From positions 1,488,001 through 1,552,000 of the forward strand of contig NZ_CP023690.1 in assembly GCF_008704795.1 (NCBI RefSeq): DNA of 64,000 nucleotides, in the 5' to 3' direction. Every line of letters begins with the position of its first letter. Positions within the stretch are counted from its first letter, which is position 1. The notes below the pieces were generated by a model, which worked only from the letters and a program-made list of their open reading frames with translations, had not been told where the DNA came from and did no database searches. The position numbers and the translations under genes are program-made. This document shows, piece by piece, positions 8,418-17,094 of this stretch. Origin of the DNA: Streptomyces spectabilis (lineage in GTDB: Bacteria > Actinomycetota > Actinomycetes > Streptomycetales > Streptomycetaceae).

Positions 8418-10585
8418 GACGCCATGCCCTCCGTGTGGTCTGCGCCGCCCCGGGGCGCGGCGGACGGTGCGCCGACGGCCGCCATCCGCACCACTTCCAC
8501 GGCGCCCGTGCCGCCGTCCACCGTCAGCCGGGTCCCGGCGGGGAAGCGTGCCAGGGCGTCGGGGACGCCGACGGCGGTCGGCACCTGGTACTCGCGGGCC
8601 AGCACGGCGAGGTGGGAGAGCACGCTGCCGGTCTCCGCGACGAGCCCGGTGAGGCCGGGCAGGAGCGGGGCGAGCGCCGGGTCGAGGGCGCGGACGACCA
8701 GGACCGCGAACCGGGGGCGCTCGCCGTCGCCGTGCCAGGCCGTGCCGGAGCCGAAGCCGCCGCCCGCGCCCTGCCCGTCGGTGGCCGCCCTGCGCCGGCC
8801 CGGCTCGGCCACGGGGCGGCCGTCCGCGAGGCGGAAGGCGGCGGGCAGCTCCGAGCGCTGCGGCCGCGGCAGCCGCTCGCACAGGTCGGCGGGGAGCCCC
8901 TTGCCGTCGGCCGCGGCGGTCAGCTCGGCCCAGCGCAGCAGGGCGATGCGGGCCGGGTCGTCGAGGAGTTCCGCGGCGGTCAGCCTGCGGGCCAGCTCGC
9001 GCACCATGGCGGCCTGCATCTCCTGCACCCAGCGCACGCGCAGGCGCAGCCCCTCGCGGGCGGGCAGCACGGCCGTGCCGCGCGGCACACCGGTCAGGGC
9101 GGGGCGCCCGGGCAGCGGCGGGCGCGGGCCGAGCGCGGGCGGCAGGAGCGAGAGGAGCACCGGGTGGCGGGCGATGAGGCGGGCGTCGTCGGGCTCGTCC
9201 GCGCGCGCCTCGGCGAGGACGGCGAGCGCCTCGCCGACGGCCGTGGCGCCGGAGCCCTGTCCGAGGACCGCCCCGGCCAGGGACTCCTGGGCGTGCAGCG
9301 CGGAGAGGACCGTACGCCCCCAGGAGACGGCGGCCAGCAGACGCCCGCTCAACATCTCGGCGGGGGCGGCCAGTTCGCTCAGGTACCGGTCGACGTCGGC
9401 CGTGAGGTCGAGCGCCAGGGCCGGCAGCGTCGTGCGCACCCGGCCCATCCGCCAGGCGGCGGTGGCGCGCCGGGCGGCGGGCGCCGGGTTGAGGAGGCCG
9501 AGCACGCGGCTGCCCGGCGGGGCGGCCCCCAACAGCCGCAGGTCGGCGGCCGCGCGGCCGTCGACGGTGGTCACGGGCGGCACCCGGCGCAGTCGGCGGC
9601 GCGGCGCGGCGCCCGCGATGTCCAGGGCGACCGAGAGCCCGTGCGCCATGGGGGCCAGCCACAGGTCCTCCTCCAGCGGTTGCAGCACCCCGGGGAAGGT
9701 CTCGGCGACCGGCCCCGGCCCGAGCAGGCGCGCGCGGCGCGCGGGCCGCGGGGGCAGCGCGGTGATGGGGCGGGTCTGGAACAGCCAGAGCCGGTCGTCG
9801 GCGTCGAAGGCGAACTCGATGTCCTGCGGGCCCCCGAACTCCCGCTGCGCGTCCCGCGCGAGGCGCAGGAGGCGCAGTCGGCGGCCGCGCGCGAGGAGCC
9901 GCGCGTCGCGGGGTTCGCCGGGCTCGGTGTGGACCTGGCGGCCGTGCCGGGTCAGGTGGTAACGCACCCCCTGGACACTGCCGTTCACCAGGCGGTCGGG
10001 GCCGCCGTCGACGGCGCTGATGACGACCCGGTCGCGGCGCCCCGCCATCGGGTCGGCCCCGAACATCACGCCGCCCACGCTCGCGCGCACCATCGGCTGC
10101 ACGAGCACCGCCATGTCGGCGTGCGGGCCGCGCCCGGCGGCCGCGGGCGTGCGCCGCGCCGAGCGCAGCACCCGCCGCACGGCGTCGGTGAAGTCGCTCC
10201 ACCCGCGCACGTCGAGCACGGTCTCGAAGAGCCCCGCGAGGGACGAGTCGGCGGCGTCCTCCCACGCGGACGAGGAGCGCACGACGAGGGGCCGCTGTCC
10301 GTCGTCGCTCAACTCCCGCCAGGCGCGCCGCAGTTCCGGCTCACTGCGTAACGGATCGGCCGGCACCTCCCCCGGCCCTCGGCGCGTCCCTGGGGCGCGG
10401 GGCTCCCCCCGGGAAGCGGATTCCATCAGCTCCGCGGGCACCAGCACGAACCCCGGAAGGACGGGCAGGCCCGCTTCCGCCGCCCGCGCCAGATGGGCCG
10501 CCTTCGCGCCCGCGAGCCGTGGATCGCGGGCGCGCCGCGCCGCGAGCCCCACCACAACCAGCCGGTCCGTCTCCACCCCGATCAT
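8414..10585 (-). CDS. PEP-synthase / rifampicin-phosphotransferase-like dikinase
   Basis: A 723-residue protein with the PPDK N-terminal ATP-grasp domain (GAKAAHLARAAEAGLPVLPGF at about 23-43; VRSSSAWEDAADSSLAGLFE; GGPQDIEFAFDADDRLWLFQTRPIT) and, near the C-terminus, the swivelling phosphohistidine domain with His658 in GSVLSHLAVLAREYQVPTAVG. The separate PEP/pyruvate-binding barrel of true PEP synthase is absent, which resembles the rifampicin phosphotransferase layout: phosphate passes from ATP to His and then to a small acceptor. The ATG at 10585 follows a strong AAGGAGG. The acceptor is unknown; the coupled membrane protein downstream is an unusual partner. Confidence 0.82.
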   Translation of the reverse strand: MIGVETDRLVVVGLAARRARDPRLAGAKAAHLARAAEAGLPVLPGFVLVPAELMESASRGEPRAPGTRRGPGEVPADPLRSEPELRRAWRELSDDGQRPLVVRSSSAWEDAADSSLAGLFETVLDVRGWSDFTDAVRRVLRSARRTPAAAGRGPHADMAVLVQPMVRASVGGVMFGADPMAGRRDRVVISAVDGGPDRLVNGSVQGVRYHLTRHGRQVHTEPGEPRDARLLARGRRLRLLRLARDAQREFGGPQDIEFAFDADDRLWLFQTRPITALPPRPARRARLLGPGPVAETFPGVLQPLEEDLWLAPMAHGLSVALDIAGAAPRRRLRRVPPVTTVDGRAAADLRLLGAAPPGSRVLGLLNPAPAARRATAAWRMGRVRTTLPALALDLTADVDRYLSELAAPAEMLSGRLLAAVSWGRTVLSALHAQESLAGAVLGQGSGATAVGEALAVLAEARADEPDDARLIARHPVLLSLLPPALGPRPPLPGRPALTGVPRGTAVLPAREGLRLRVRWVQEMQAAMVRELARRLTAAELLDDPARIALLRWAELTAAADGKGLPADLCERLPRPQRSELPAAFRLADGRPVAEPGRRRAATDGQGAGGGFGSGTAWHGDGERPRFAVLVVRALDPALAPLLPGLTGLVAETGSVLSHLAVLAREYQVPTAVGVPDALARFPAGTRLTVDGGTGAVEVVRMAAVGAPSAAPRGGADHTEGMAS

Positions 10586-10755
10586 GGCCTGCCTCCTTCG
10601 CCCGACCGCGCGCCCCGTCCCACCCGCGCATCCCGTTCCCGGCGCCGTTCCCCATGAGGCGAGGCGGACCGGAACGTCACCTCCCCTTTCCTCCGGGCCG
10701 GTTCGCCCAGCGGGCGAAACGCCAGGCCACGGAGGCGGGCCGGAAATCATCCAGC

Positions 10756-10764
10756 CCTTAGCAC
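10756..10764 (-). promoter_or_regulatory. GTGCTAAGG element, minus-strand promoter side
   Basis: Reads GTGCTAAGG on the minus strand, about 170 bases upstream of the PEP-synthase-like gene. The identical nonamer occurs on the plus strand at 10848-10856, pointing to the methyltransferase gene. The mirrored pair suggests that one factor or sigma subunit recognises both divergent promoters. Confidence 0.4.
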
Positions 10765-10847
10765 GGACGCGTGACCGGGCCCTGAAGTTGAGTTCAAGCC
10801 CACCCGAATTCGGCCGAGCCGTCCCCTGCCGGACGGCCGGGCGGCGT

Positions 10848-10856
10848 GTGCTAAGG
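10848..10856 (+). promoter_or_regulatory. GTGCTAAGG element, plus-strand promoter side
   Basis: The same nonamer as at 10756-10764 but in the opposite orientation, 87 bases before the GTG of the methyltransferase gene. CTAAGG could serve as a -10 hexamer. Confidence 0.4.
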
Positions 10857-10942
10857 CTTCTTCCCGGGGGATGTGCGGCGGAGGTACGGCCATCCGCCCC
10901 GCATCCGCCGCACGCTGTCAGCAGACGCAGAGAGGCGAAGAC

Positions 10943-11677
10943 GTGACAGGCAGTCAGTTCGACGAGCTCGGGCAGGTCTACGAGGAGTCATCGGGCATGA
11001 CCTTCAGGCAGGGCCTGGAGTTCCCCACGGTGCTCGGTCACCTCGGTGACATCGGAAGCCAGGACATACTCGACTTCGGCTGCGGAAGCGGGGTCTACTC
11101 CAGGCTGCTCGCGCGCCGCGGCGCGCGGCGGATCGTCGGCCTGGACGCGTCCGAGGGCATGGTCGACCACTGCCGCCGCCGGGAGGAGGACGAGCCCCTG
11201 GGCGTCGAGTACGTCGCGGGGACGCTCCCGGAGCGGCTGCACGGCGCCTTCGACACCGTGCTCGGCGTGTACGTGCTGCCGCACGCCGAGACGTACGACG
11301 CGCTCGTGGCGATGTGCGGGACCGTCGCGGCGGCGCTGCGGCCGGGCGGGCGCTTCCTGACGCTGCCCATCCACCCGGACGTCCACCCGGACCCGGACCA
11401 CTACGCCCGCTACGGCTTCCGCCTGGACGTCAGCGCCCGCGAGGACGGCGCCCCGGTGGACTTCGGGTTCACCGTCGGCGAGCACAGCGCCCGGTTCACC
11501 GCCCGCTACTGGACCGCCGCGTCCCTGGAGGGCGCGCTGCGCGACGCGGGCTTCGACGCGCCCCGGTGGCGCGCGCACCAGGTCTGCGAGACCGCCGAGC
11601 CCGGCCCTGCGGACGACTTCTGGGCCCGCTACCTCACGACCCCGCACGCGGCGGTCCTGGACGCGCGCAAGGCCTGA
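10943..11677 (+). CDS. Class I SAM-dependent methyltransferase
   Basis: A 244-residue cytoplasmic methyltransferase. Motif I is ILDFGCGSGVYSRLLARRGA (about 41-60), followed by VGLDASEGMVDHCRRR as the acidic motif II, LGVYVLPHA as motif IV and LRPGGRFLTLPIHPD as post-motif. The N-terminus (FDELGQVYEES) resembles small-molecule methyltransferases of the toxoflavin/UbiE-like group. The GTG at 10943 has AGAGG 9 bases upstream. No partner genes identify its substrate. Confidence 0.88.
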   Translation: MTGSQFDELGQVYEESSGMTFRQGLEFPTVLGHLGDIGSQDILDFGCGSGVYSRLLARRGARRIVGLDASEGMVDHCRRREEDEPLGVEYVAGTLPERLHGAFDTVLGVYVLPHAETYDALVAMCGTVAAALRPGGRFLTLPIHPDVHPDPDHYARYGFRLDVSAREDGAPVDFGFTVGEHSARFTARYWTAASLEGALRDAGFDAPRWRAHQVCETAEPGPADDFWARYLTTPHAAVLDARKA

Positions 11678-11681
11678 GCGA

Positions 11682-11723
11682 CCGCCCGGCGGCGTCGGCG
11701 GCTCAGCCCTCGCCGCCGGGCGG
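11682..11723. terminator. Bidirectional hairpin between convergent genes
   Basis: A perfect 13-base stem (CCGCCCGGCGGCG / CGCCGCCGGGCGG) with a 16-base loop spans the gap between the methyltransferase stop (11677) and the end of the zinc-ribbon gene (11703), overlapping the last codons of the latter. Confidence 0.6.
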
Positions 11724-12047
11724 AGGGCCGGGCGCGCGGTGCCGGTGCGGCAGGTGCAAGGAGTGCTCGTGGTGCGGGCGCGGCGGATGTTCGGCGGCGT
11801 GGGCCCGGTCGGCGAACCCGGGCGCCATCACGTGCACGCGGCGGCCGCCGCACTGGGGGCACACCGCCGCCGCCAGCGGGGAGCGCAGGGCGTTGCCGTC
11901 CTCGTCGACGTACTCCTGGGTGGCGGGCCCCGCGGGATCGGCGGGGTCGGGGAAGAACATGACCCGGAAGCTGGACTCCCAGGTCTGCCCGCAGTCCCCG
12001 CAGGTGAAGGCGAAGGTCTCGGTGACCGGGTCGGGCTCGGGCGGCAT
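11703..12047 (-). CDS. Small zinc-ribbon protein
   Basis: A 114-residue protein with two CxxC knuckles, CGDCG near residue 19 and CPQCG near residue 65, which together would bind one zinc ion. After the ribbon comes a His/Pro-rich tail (HPPRPHHEHSLHLPHRHR), possibly an additional metal-binding segment. No enzymatic motif is visible. The ATG at 12047 has GAGGAG 7 bases upstream; in-frame codons further up are not needed. Function unknown. Confidence 0.75.
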   Translation of the reverse strand: MPPEPDPVTETFAFTCGDCGQTWESSFRVMFFPDPADPAGPATQEYVDEDGNALRSPLAAAVCPQCGGRRVHVMAPGFADRAHAAEHPPRPHHEHSLHLPHRHRAPGPPPGGEG

Positions 12048-12147
12048 GGGCACTCCTCGTCGTCGCTCCCCCGGCATCCCAGCCCACAGCGCCCCGCGCG
12101 GCCCGGCAACTCGAACGAGCCGGTCGGGCGGCACGGCGGGGAAACGG

Positions 12148-12186
12148 CCGGTGGCCCGGTGACCGTCGAGGTCACCGGGCCACCGG
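12148..12186 (-). terminator. Terminator of the MMPL transporter gene
   Basis: A perfect 17-base stem (CCGGTGGCCCGGTGACC and its complement) around a GTCGA loop, about 63 bases past the transporter stop codon at 12249 and in front of the zinc-ribbon gene. Confidence 0.75.
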
Positions 12187-12248
12187 GCCGTGCACAACGT
12201 GCGTACGGGCCGTGCCGTCCGCGCTCTTCGCGTGCGGCGGGCGCCGCG

Positions 12249-14471
12249 TCAGCGCGTCGGCTGGAGTTCCCGCTCCGGGTCGGAGTAGGGGGCGCCGCCG
12301 TTGTCGCCGAGCTGCTTGTAGAGCTTCTCGCCCTCCACGTCGACGTTCGGCAGGATCTTGTTCAGCCAGCCCGGCAGGTACCAGGCGGACTTGCCGAGCA
12401 GGGCGAGCACGGCCGGGACGATCGCCATGCGGACGACGAAGGCGTCGAACAGGACGGCGGCCGCGAGGCCGAAGCCCATGGTCTTGATGATGTCGTCGTC
12501 CTCCAGGATGAAGCCGGAGAAGACGCTGATCATGATGACCGCGGCCGCGGCGACGACGCGCCCGCCGTGGGTGAAGCCGGTGACGATGGCCTCGCCCGGA
12601 CGCGCCCCGTGGACGTACGCCTCACGCATGCGCGTCACGAGGAACACCTCGTAGTCCATCGCCAGACCGAACACCACACCGATCATGAAGATCGGCATCA
12701 TGCTCATGATCGGGCCGGGCTGGTCGACGCCGAACACGTTCGCGAGGTGGCCCTCCTGGAAGACCGCCACGACCGCGCCGAGCGCCGCGAGCACCGAGAG
12801 CAGGAAGCCGAGCGCCGCCTTCAGCGGCACCAGGATCGAGCGGAACACCAGCATCAGGAGCAGGAAGGCGAGGCCGACCACCAGGGCCAGATACGGGATC
12901 AGCGCGTCGTCGAGGGTCTGCGAGAAGTCGATGATCGAGGCCGTCTGGCCGGTGATCAGGACCTCGGCGCCGGTCTTGGACTCAATGGTGCCGATGTCCG
13001 AGCGGATCTTCTTGACCAGCGTCTCGGTGTCGTGGTCACTCGGGCCCGTGTTGGGCGTCGCGGACAGGATCGCCAGGTCGTCGGCCTTGTTCGGCGACGC
13101 CGGGCTGACGGACACGATGCCGTCGACCTTCTTGAGCTCCTTGCCGACGTCCTTCGCGGCGGCGCCGGCGCCCTTGTCCTTGTCGACCACGATCGTCAGC
13201 GGGCCGTTGAAGCCCTTGCCGAAGGAGTCCGACAGCATGTCGTACGCCTTGCGCTGGGTGGTGTCCGGCGCGAAGGTGCCCTCGTCGGGCAGGCCGAGCT
13301 GCAGGTTGGCGGCCGGGGCGGCCACGGCGCCGAGACCGGCGATGGCGACGAGCAGCACGATCAGCGGGCGGCGCAGCACGAACCGGGCCCAGCGGGTGCC
13401 GAGCTTCGGCTTGGCGTTGGGGTCGCTGAACGGAACGCCGACGGGCTTCTTGCGGTCCTTGCGGCGCAGCGTCCTGCGGGGCGCGATGCCGAGCAGCGCC
13501 GGGATGAGGGTCAGCGCGATCAGGACGGCGATCACGACCGTGCCGGCCGCGGCGAGGCCCATCTTGGTGAGCAGCGGGATGTTCACGACGGCGAGGCCGG
13601 AGAGGGCCACGATGACGGTGAGGCCCGCGAACACCACCGCGGAGCCCGCGGTGCCGACGGCGCGTCCCGCGGCGTCCTCGGGGGTGCGGCCGTCCTCCCG
13701 CTCGGCGCGGTAGCGCGAGACGATGAACAGGGCGTAGTCGATGCCGACCGCGAGGCCGATCATCGTGGCGAGCGTCGAGGTGGTGCTGGACAGCTCGAGG
13801 GTGCTGGCGAGCGCGGTGATGCCGGAGATGCCGATGCCGACGCCGATGAGCGCGGTCAGGATCGGCATGCCCGCCGCGATCAGCGAGCCGAAGGTGATGA
13901 GCAGGACCACCGCGGAGATGCCGATGCCGATCAGCTCGGCGCTGCCGCCCAGTTCCTGCTCGGTCGGGACCGCGTCACCGCCCGCCTCGACGGTCAGGCC
14001 GTCCTTGCGGGCGTCCTTGAGCGTGTCGGTGAGCTTGTCCTTGACCTTGTCGGTCACCTCGGGCCCGGGGACCTTGTACGACACGGTCGCGTAGACGGTG
14101 GTCGAGTCCTTGCTGACCGCGCCCACCTTGAACGGGTCGTCGACCTTGGAGACCTGACCGCCCTTGGCGAGGCGGTCGACGATCTTCTCGACCTTCGCCT
14201 TGTTGCCGGCGTCGGTGATCTTCTCGCCGTCGGGGGCGCGCAGCACCACGCGGGCCGTGGCGCCGTCGGCGCTCGTCTCGGGGAACTTCTCCTCGAGGAG
14301 GTCGAAGGCCTTCTGCGACTCCGTGCCGGGCATGGAGAACACGTCGGCCGGAGCCTTGGGAGCCGAGGACGCGGCGACGCCCGCGCCGATGAAGAGCAGC
14401 ACCCATATGAGCGCCATCCACCAGCGCCGTCTGAAGGCGAGACGGCCCAGTTTGTAGAGGAACGTAGCCAC
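12249..14471 (-). CDS. MMPL/RND-family membrane exporter
   Basis: A 740-residue integral membrane protein of the MMPL family, exporters of lipids and hydrophobic metabolites. The layout is doubled: one TM helix then a large outer loop (about 40-170), five or six helices containing GLAVGIDYALFIVSRYRAE, then a second half with an outer loop (about 370-520) and helices containing GVVFGLAMDYEVFLVTRMREA. The two GxxxDY signatures carry the proton-relay Asp-Tyr pairs. The GTG at 14471 gives the usual short cytosolic start (ATFLYKLGRLAFRRRWW) and has GGGAGT upstream. The 525-base region upstream contains several palindromes and no adjacent regulator. Confidence 0.93.
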   Translation of the reverse strand: MATFLYKLGRLAFRRRWWMALIWVLLFIGAGVAASSAPKAPADVFSMPGTESQKAFDLLEEKFPETSADGATARVVLRAPDGEKITDAGNKAKVEKIVDRLAKGGQVSKVDDPFKVGAVSKDSTTVYATVSYKVPGPEVTDKVKDKLTDTLKDARKDGLTVEAGGDAVPTEQELGGSAELIGIGISAVVLLITFGSLIAAGMPILTALIGVGIGISGITALASTLELSSTTSTLATMIGLAVGIDYALFIVSRYRAEREDGRTPEDAAGRAVGTAGSAVVFAGLTVIVALSGLAVVNIPLLTKMGLAAAGTVVIAVLIALTLIPALLGIAPRRTLRRKDRKKPVGVPFSDPNAKPKLGTRWARFVLRRPLIVLLVAIAGLGAVAAPAANLQLGLPDEGTFAPDTTQRKAYDMLSDSFGKGFNGPLTIVVDKDKGAGAAAKDVGKELKKVDGIVSVSPASPNKADDLAILSATPNTGPSDHDTETLVKKIRSDIGTIESKTGAEVLITGQTASIIDFSQTLDDALIPYLALVVGLAFLLLMLVFRSILVPLKAALGFLLSVLAALGAVVAVFQEGHLANVFGVDQPGPIMSMMPIFMIGVVFGLAMDYEVFLVTRMREAYVHGARPGEAIVTGFTHGGRVVAAAAVIMISVFSGFILEDDDIIKTMGFGLAAAVLFDAFVVRMAIVPAVLALLGKSAWYLPGWLNKILPNVDVEGEKLYKQLGDNGGAPYSDPERELQPTR

Positions 14472-14671
14472 GGCGAACGAGACTCCCGTCGGGATTGGCA
14501 GGCAGGACCGATCCGCCGGCGGCACCGCGCCGCGCGGCAGGGTTGGGTCGGCAGGATCCACTCCATGGTGACGGCAGCAATCCACGGGGAAGTCAGACTG
14601 CGGGCCGGAGTCCGCGCCCACGTCCGTCGTAGTCGGAAGTCGGCCGACTCATCCTCGGGTAGGAGAAGGCG

Positions 14672-14698
14672 CTGGTACATGTAGATCTCATGTACCAG
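14672..14698. promoter_or_regulatory. Long palindrome upstream of MMPL exporter, probable operator
   Basis: CTGGTACATG-TAGATCT-CATGTACCAG: a perfect inverted repeat with 10-base arms and a 7-base spacer, in a local dip of GC content, 201 bases upstream of the exporter start. Size and symmetry suit a TetR-type dimer-pair site. No TetR gene is adjacent, so the regulator must be encoded elsewhere. Confidence 0.6.
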
Positions 14699-14776
14699 GG
14701 GTGTGACCTGCGTCTCTTGGTCAGCAACCCGCTTGCCGTTTCGGGCATTTCCCCCGAATCCCGAACCTTTTCGACA

Positions 14777-14794
14777 GGTGTCATTTGAGACACC
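14777..14794. promoter_or_regulatory. GGTGTC-N6-GACACC inverted repeat
   Basis: A perfect 6-base-arm repeat. A further GTGTGACACC lies at about 14815-14824, so the GTGTC/GACAC unit recurs within 50 bases. Probably a second regulator site in the exporter's long 5' region. Confidence 0.45.
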
Positions 14795-14802
14795 GCAGGT
14801 GC

Positions 14803-14817
14803 CACAGGAGTCCTGTG
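14803..14817. promoter_or_regulatory. CACAGGA-G-TCCTGTG palindrome
   Basis: A perfect 15-base palindrome, 8 bases after the GGTGTC repeat. It could be an operator or a small hairpin. The remaining parts of 14472-14996 hold no supportable gene. Confidence 0.4.
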
Positions 14818-14996
14818 TGACACCGCCGAAGGGGGTCGGGCACCGCCCCATGACGTGCGCCGGGGCGACGCCGCCGCGTCCTCTCCAACGACGCGGCACT
14901 CTGGCGTGTTCCCTAGGGGCGGGCGGCCCGTCGCGGAGCCGTCCGCCCCCTCCACGGCCCCTTAGGGGTCGGCCTCTTCGGCGCCCCGGGGTGGCG

Positions 14997-15875
14997 TCAG
15001 GGCTTCCGCAGGACCTCGATGACGCTGGCGAAGCTGTCCCCGCCGTGGCCCGCGGCGTGCGTCCGCTCCATGGTGGCCTTCAGGAGCCGCGGCAGGGCGT
15101 TGTCCACGCCGCGGTCGGCGGCCGCGTGGATGAGGTGGTCGATCGCCGCGATCTGCACGTCGACGGTCGCGTCGTCGCCCGGGTAGCGGCCCTCGTCCAC
15201 CTGGGCGGCGTACCGGGTGATGAAGGCGTTCACGGCGCCGCCGAGCCAGCGCAGGGCGAGCGGCGCGAACTCCGTGGCCTTGGCCCCGTCGGCACCGACG
15301 AGGGCGGTCCCGTGCAGCCAGCCGCCGAAGGCCGCCCACATCAGGCCGAGCAGCGCCACGTCGTACAGCGAGGCGAGGCCCGCGTCCGCGCCGAGGAACA
15401 GCGGGTCGCCGAGCGCCTCCAGAGCGGGCCTGTGGGTGTCGAAGGCGGTCCGCAGACCGCTGTAGAGGAACATCATCTCGGGGCTGCCGACGCCGGGCGG
15501 GGTCGTCATGACCGCGCCGTCCAGGTAGTCGACGCCGTGCGCCGCGGCCCACGCGGCGAACTCCTCGGCCTGCTCGGGCGAGCCGGTGGTGAGGTTGACG
15601 AGCGTGCGGCCCGCGAGCGTCGCGACGACCGGGTCGACGACCGTGTGCAGGGCGTCGTGGTCGAGGACGCAGGCGATCACCAGGTCGCTCGACGCGACGG
15701 CCTCCGCGGGGGTCGCCGCGACCCGGGCGCCGCGCGCCGCGAGCGCCGCCGCCTTCGCCGGCGTGCGGTTCCACACCGTGGTCTCGTGGCCGCGCTCCAG
15801 GAGGGCGGCGGCGAGGGCCGCGCCCATGTTGCCCAGGCCGATGACGGTGACGGGGGTGCGACGTTCAGCGTTCAT
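14997..15875 (-). CDS. NADPH-dependent imine-reductase-like / beta-hydroxyacid dehydrogenase family protein
   Basis: A 292-residue two-domain dehydrogenase. The Rossmann motif is VIGLGNMGAALA (11-22), and NRTPAK at 37-42 favours NADP(H). The catalytic Lys of true beta-hydroxyacid dehydrogenases is replaced; instead LYDVALLGLMW places Asp172 where imine reductases have their proton donor. This suggests reduction of a cyclic imine or iminium rather than a hydroxy acid. It diverges by 181 bases from the GlxA-type regulator, a plausible controller. Confidence 0.85.
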   Translation of the reverse strand: MNAERRTPVTVIGLGNMGAALAAALLERGHETTVWNRTPAKAAALAARGARVAATPAEAVASSDLVIACVLDHDALHTVVDPVVATLAGRTLVNLTTGSPEQAEEFAAWAAAHGVDYLDGAVMTTPPGVGSPEMMFLYSGLRTAFDTHRPALEALGDPLFLGADAGLASLYDVALLGLMWAAFGGWLHGTALVGADGAKATEFAPLALRWLGGAVNAFITRYAAQVDEGRYPGDDATVDVQIAAIDHLIHAAADRGVDNALPRLLKATMERTHAAGHGGDSFASVIEVLRKP

Positions 15876-16056
15876 TGCGTGCTTGCTCCTTGCGCGTCCA
15901 CCGGACGCGGTCGTTCCGTACGTCCGCCTGCTGCGGTGCCGTCCGTGGTGATCCGGTACGAGGACCCTCGCAGCGGGCCGGAGGGCGGGACAGTGACAGC
16001 GGTGACGCCGATCACCAAATTCCTGCCACGCGCCCGGGCGGTCGTACGCTCACCGC

Positions 16057-17073
16057 ATGAGCGCTGGTTCCGTCGCGGTGGTCGTGACCGAGGAGATCGG
16101 GGTCCCGTCCTGGGACCTGTACGAACTGAGCATCCCGTGCACGGTGTTCGGCAAGCCCCAGCCGGACCTCTCCGAGCACTGGTACGACCTGAGGCTGTGC
16201 GGCGTCGGCACCGGCGCGCGGGACTCCGCCGCCCATCCGTTCGGCGTCTCGGTGCGCACGCCGTACGGCCTCGACGACCTGGTCGGCGCGGACACCGTGA
16301 TCGTCCCTTCGGTGCCGGACGCCTGCGTCGAGGAGGGCGCGCCCCTGCCGGAGGGCCTCGTCGACGCGCTGCGCCGCGCCCACGCGGCGGGCGCGCGGAT
16401 GGTGTCGCTGTGCAACGGCGCCTTCGCGCTCGCCGAGGCGGGCCTGCTCGACGGCCGCCGCGCCACGGCGCACTGGCAGCACACCGGCCAACTGGCGGCG
16501 CGCTACCCGAAGGTCGAGTTCGACGACTCGGTCCTGTACGTCGACGAGGGGGACGTGCTGACCAGCGCGGGCCTGACGGCGGGGCTCGACCTGTGTCTGC
16601 ACCTGGTGCGCCGCGATCTGGGCGCGCACGTCGCCAACCAGCTCGCGCGCCGCATGGTGGTGCCCGCGCACCGGCCGGGCGGGCAGGCCCAGTTCATCGA
16701 CCTCTCGGTGCCCGAGGCCGACGACGCGAGCCTGAGCCCCGTGCTGGAGTGGGCGCGCCGGCACCTCGACGAGCCGCTGACGGTGGACGACTTGGCGCGC
16801 CGGGCCGCGATGAGCCCGCGCACGTTCTACCGGCGGCTCCAGGCGGCCACCGGCACCACGCCGCTCCAGTGGCTCCTGAACCAGCGCCTGGCGCGGGCCC
16901 AGAGCCTCCTGGAGGCGACGGACCTGCCGGTCGAGAAGGTCGGCGAACTCAGCGGCCTCGGCACGGCGAACAACCTCCGCCACCACTTCCTCAAGCACGT
17001 GGGGGTCTCGCCGAGCGACTACCGCCGGGCGTTCTCGCGATCGGGCCCGACGGGGGATCCCCTGACGGCATGA
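16057..17073 (+). CDS. GlxA-family transcriptional regulator (DJ-1/PfpI + AraC HTH)
   Basis: A 338-residue regulator. Residues 1-190 form a DJ-1/PfpI-like domain with the nucleophile-elbow Cys in MVSLCNGAFALAEAGLLDG followed by RRATAHW, as in the GlxA group. Residues 220-325 form the AraC double helix-turn-helix (DDLARRAAMSPRTFYRRLQAATGTTPLQWL and VGELSGLGTANNLRHHFLKHVGVSPSDYRRAF, given here as landmarks). It starts at the ATG of 16057. Likely activates the divergent imine-reductase-like gene; the small-molecule signal is unknown. Confidence 0.93.
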   Translation: MSAGSVAVVVTEEIGVPSWDLYELSIPCTVFGKPQPDLSEHWYDLRLCGVGTGARDSAAHPFGVSVRTPYGLDDLVGADTVIVPSVPDACVEEGAPLPEGLVDALRRAHAAGARMVSLCNGAFALAEAGLLDGRRATAHWQHTGQLAARYPKVEFDDSVLYVDEGDVLTSAGLTAGLDLCLHLVRRDLGAHVANQLARRMVVPAHRPGGQAQFIDLSVPEADDASLSPVLEWARRHLDEPLTVDDLARRAAMSPRTFYRRLQAATGTTPLQWLLNQRLARAQSLLEATDLPVEKVGELSGLGTANNLRHHFLKHVGVSPSDYRRAFSRSGPTGDPLTA

Positions 17074-17094
17074 GGGCCCCGGCGCCGCCCCGGC

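Noticed and set aside
7509..10351. Plus-strand frames over the dikinase and membrane-protein genes
   Set aside because: Shadow frames; the minus-strand products carry ATP-grasp, phosphohistidine and membrane features.
11739..14684. A plus-strand open frame of 981 codons opposite the MMPL exporter
   Set aside because: Its translation is Arg/Gly/Asp/His-rich low-complexity with no motif, as expected for the complement of a high-GC gene; the minus strand encodes an intact MMPL protein.
14593..14955. A 120-codon minus-strand frame in the MMPL upstream region, considered as a missing regulator
   Set aside because: No helix-turn-helix, no ribosome site and mixed composition; it also runs through the palindromes.
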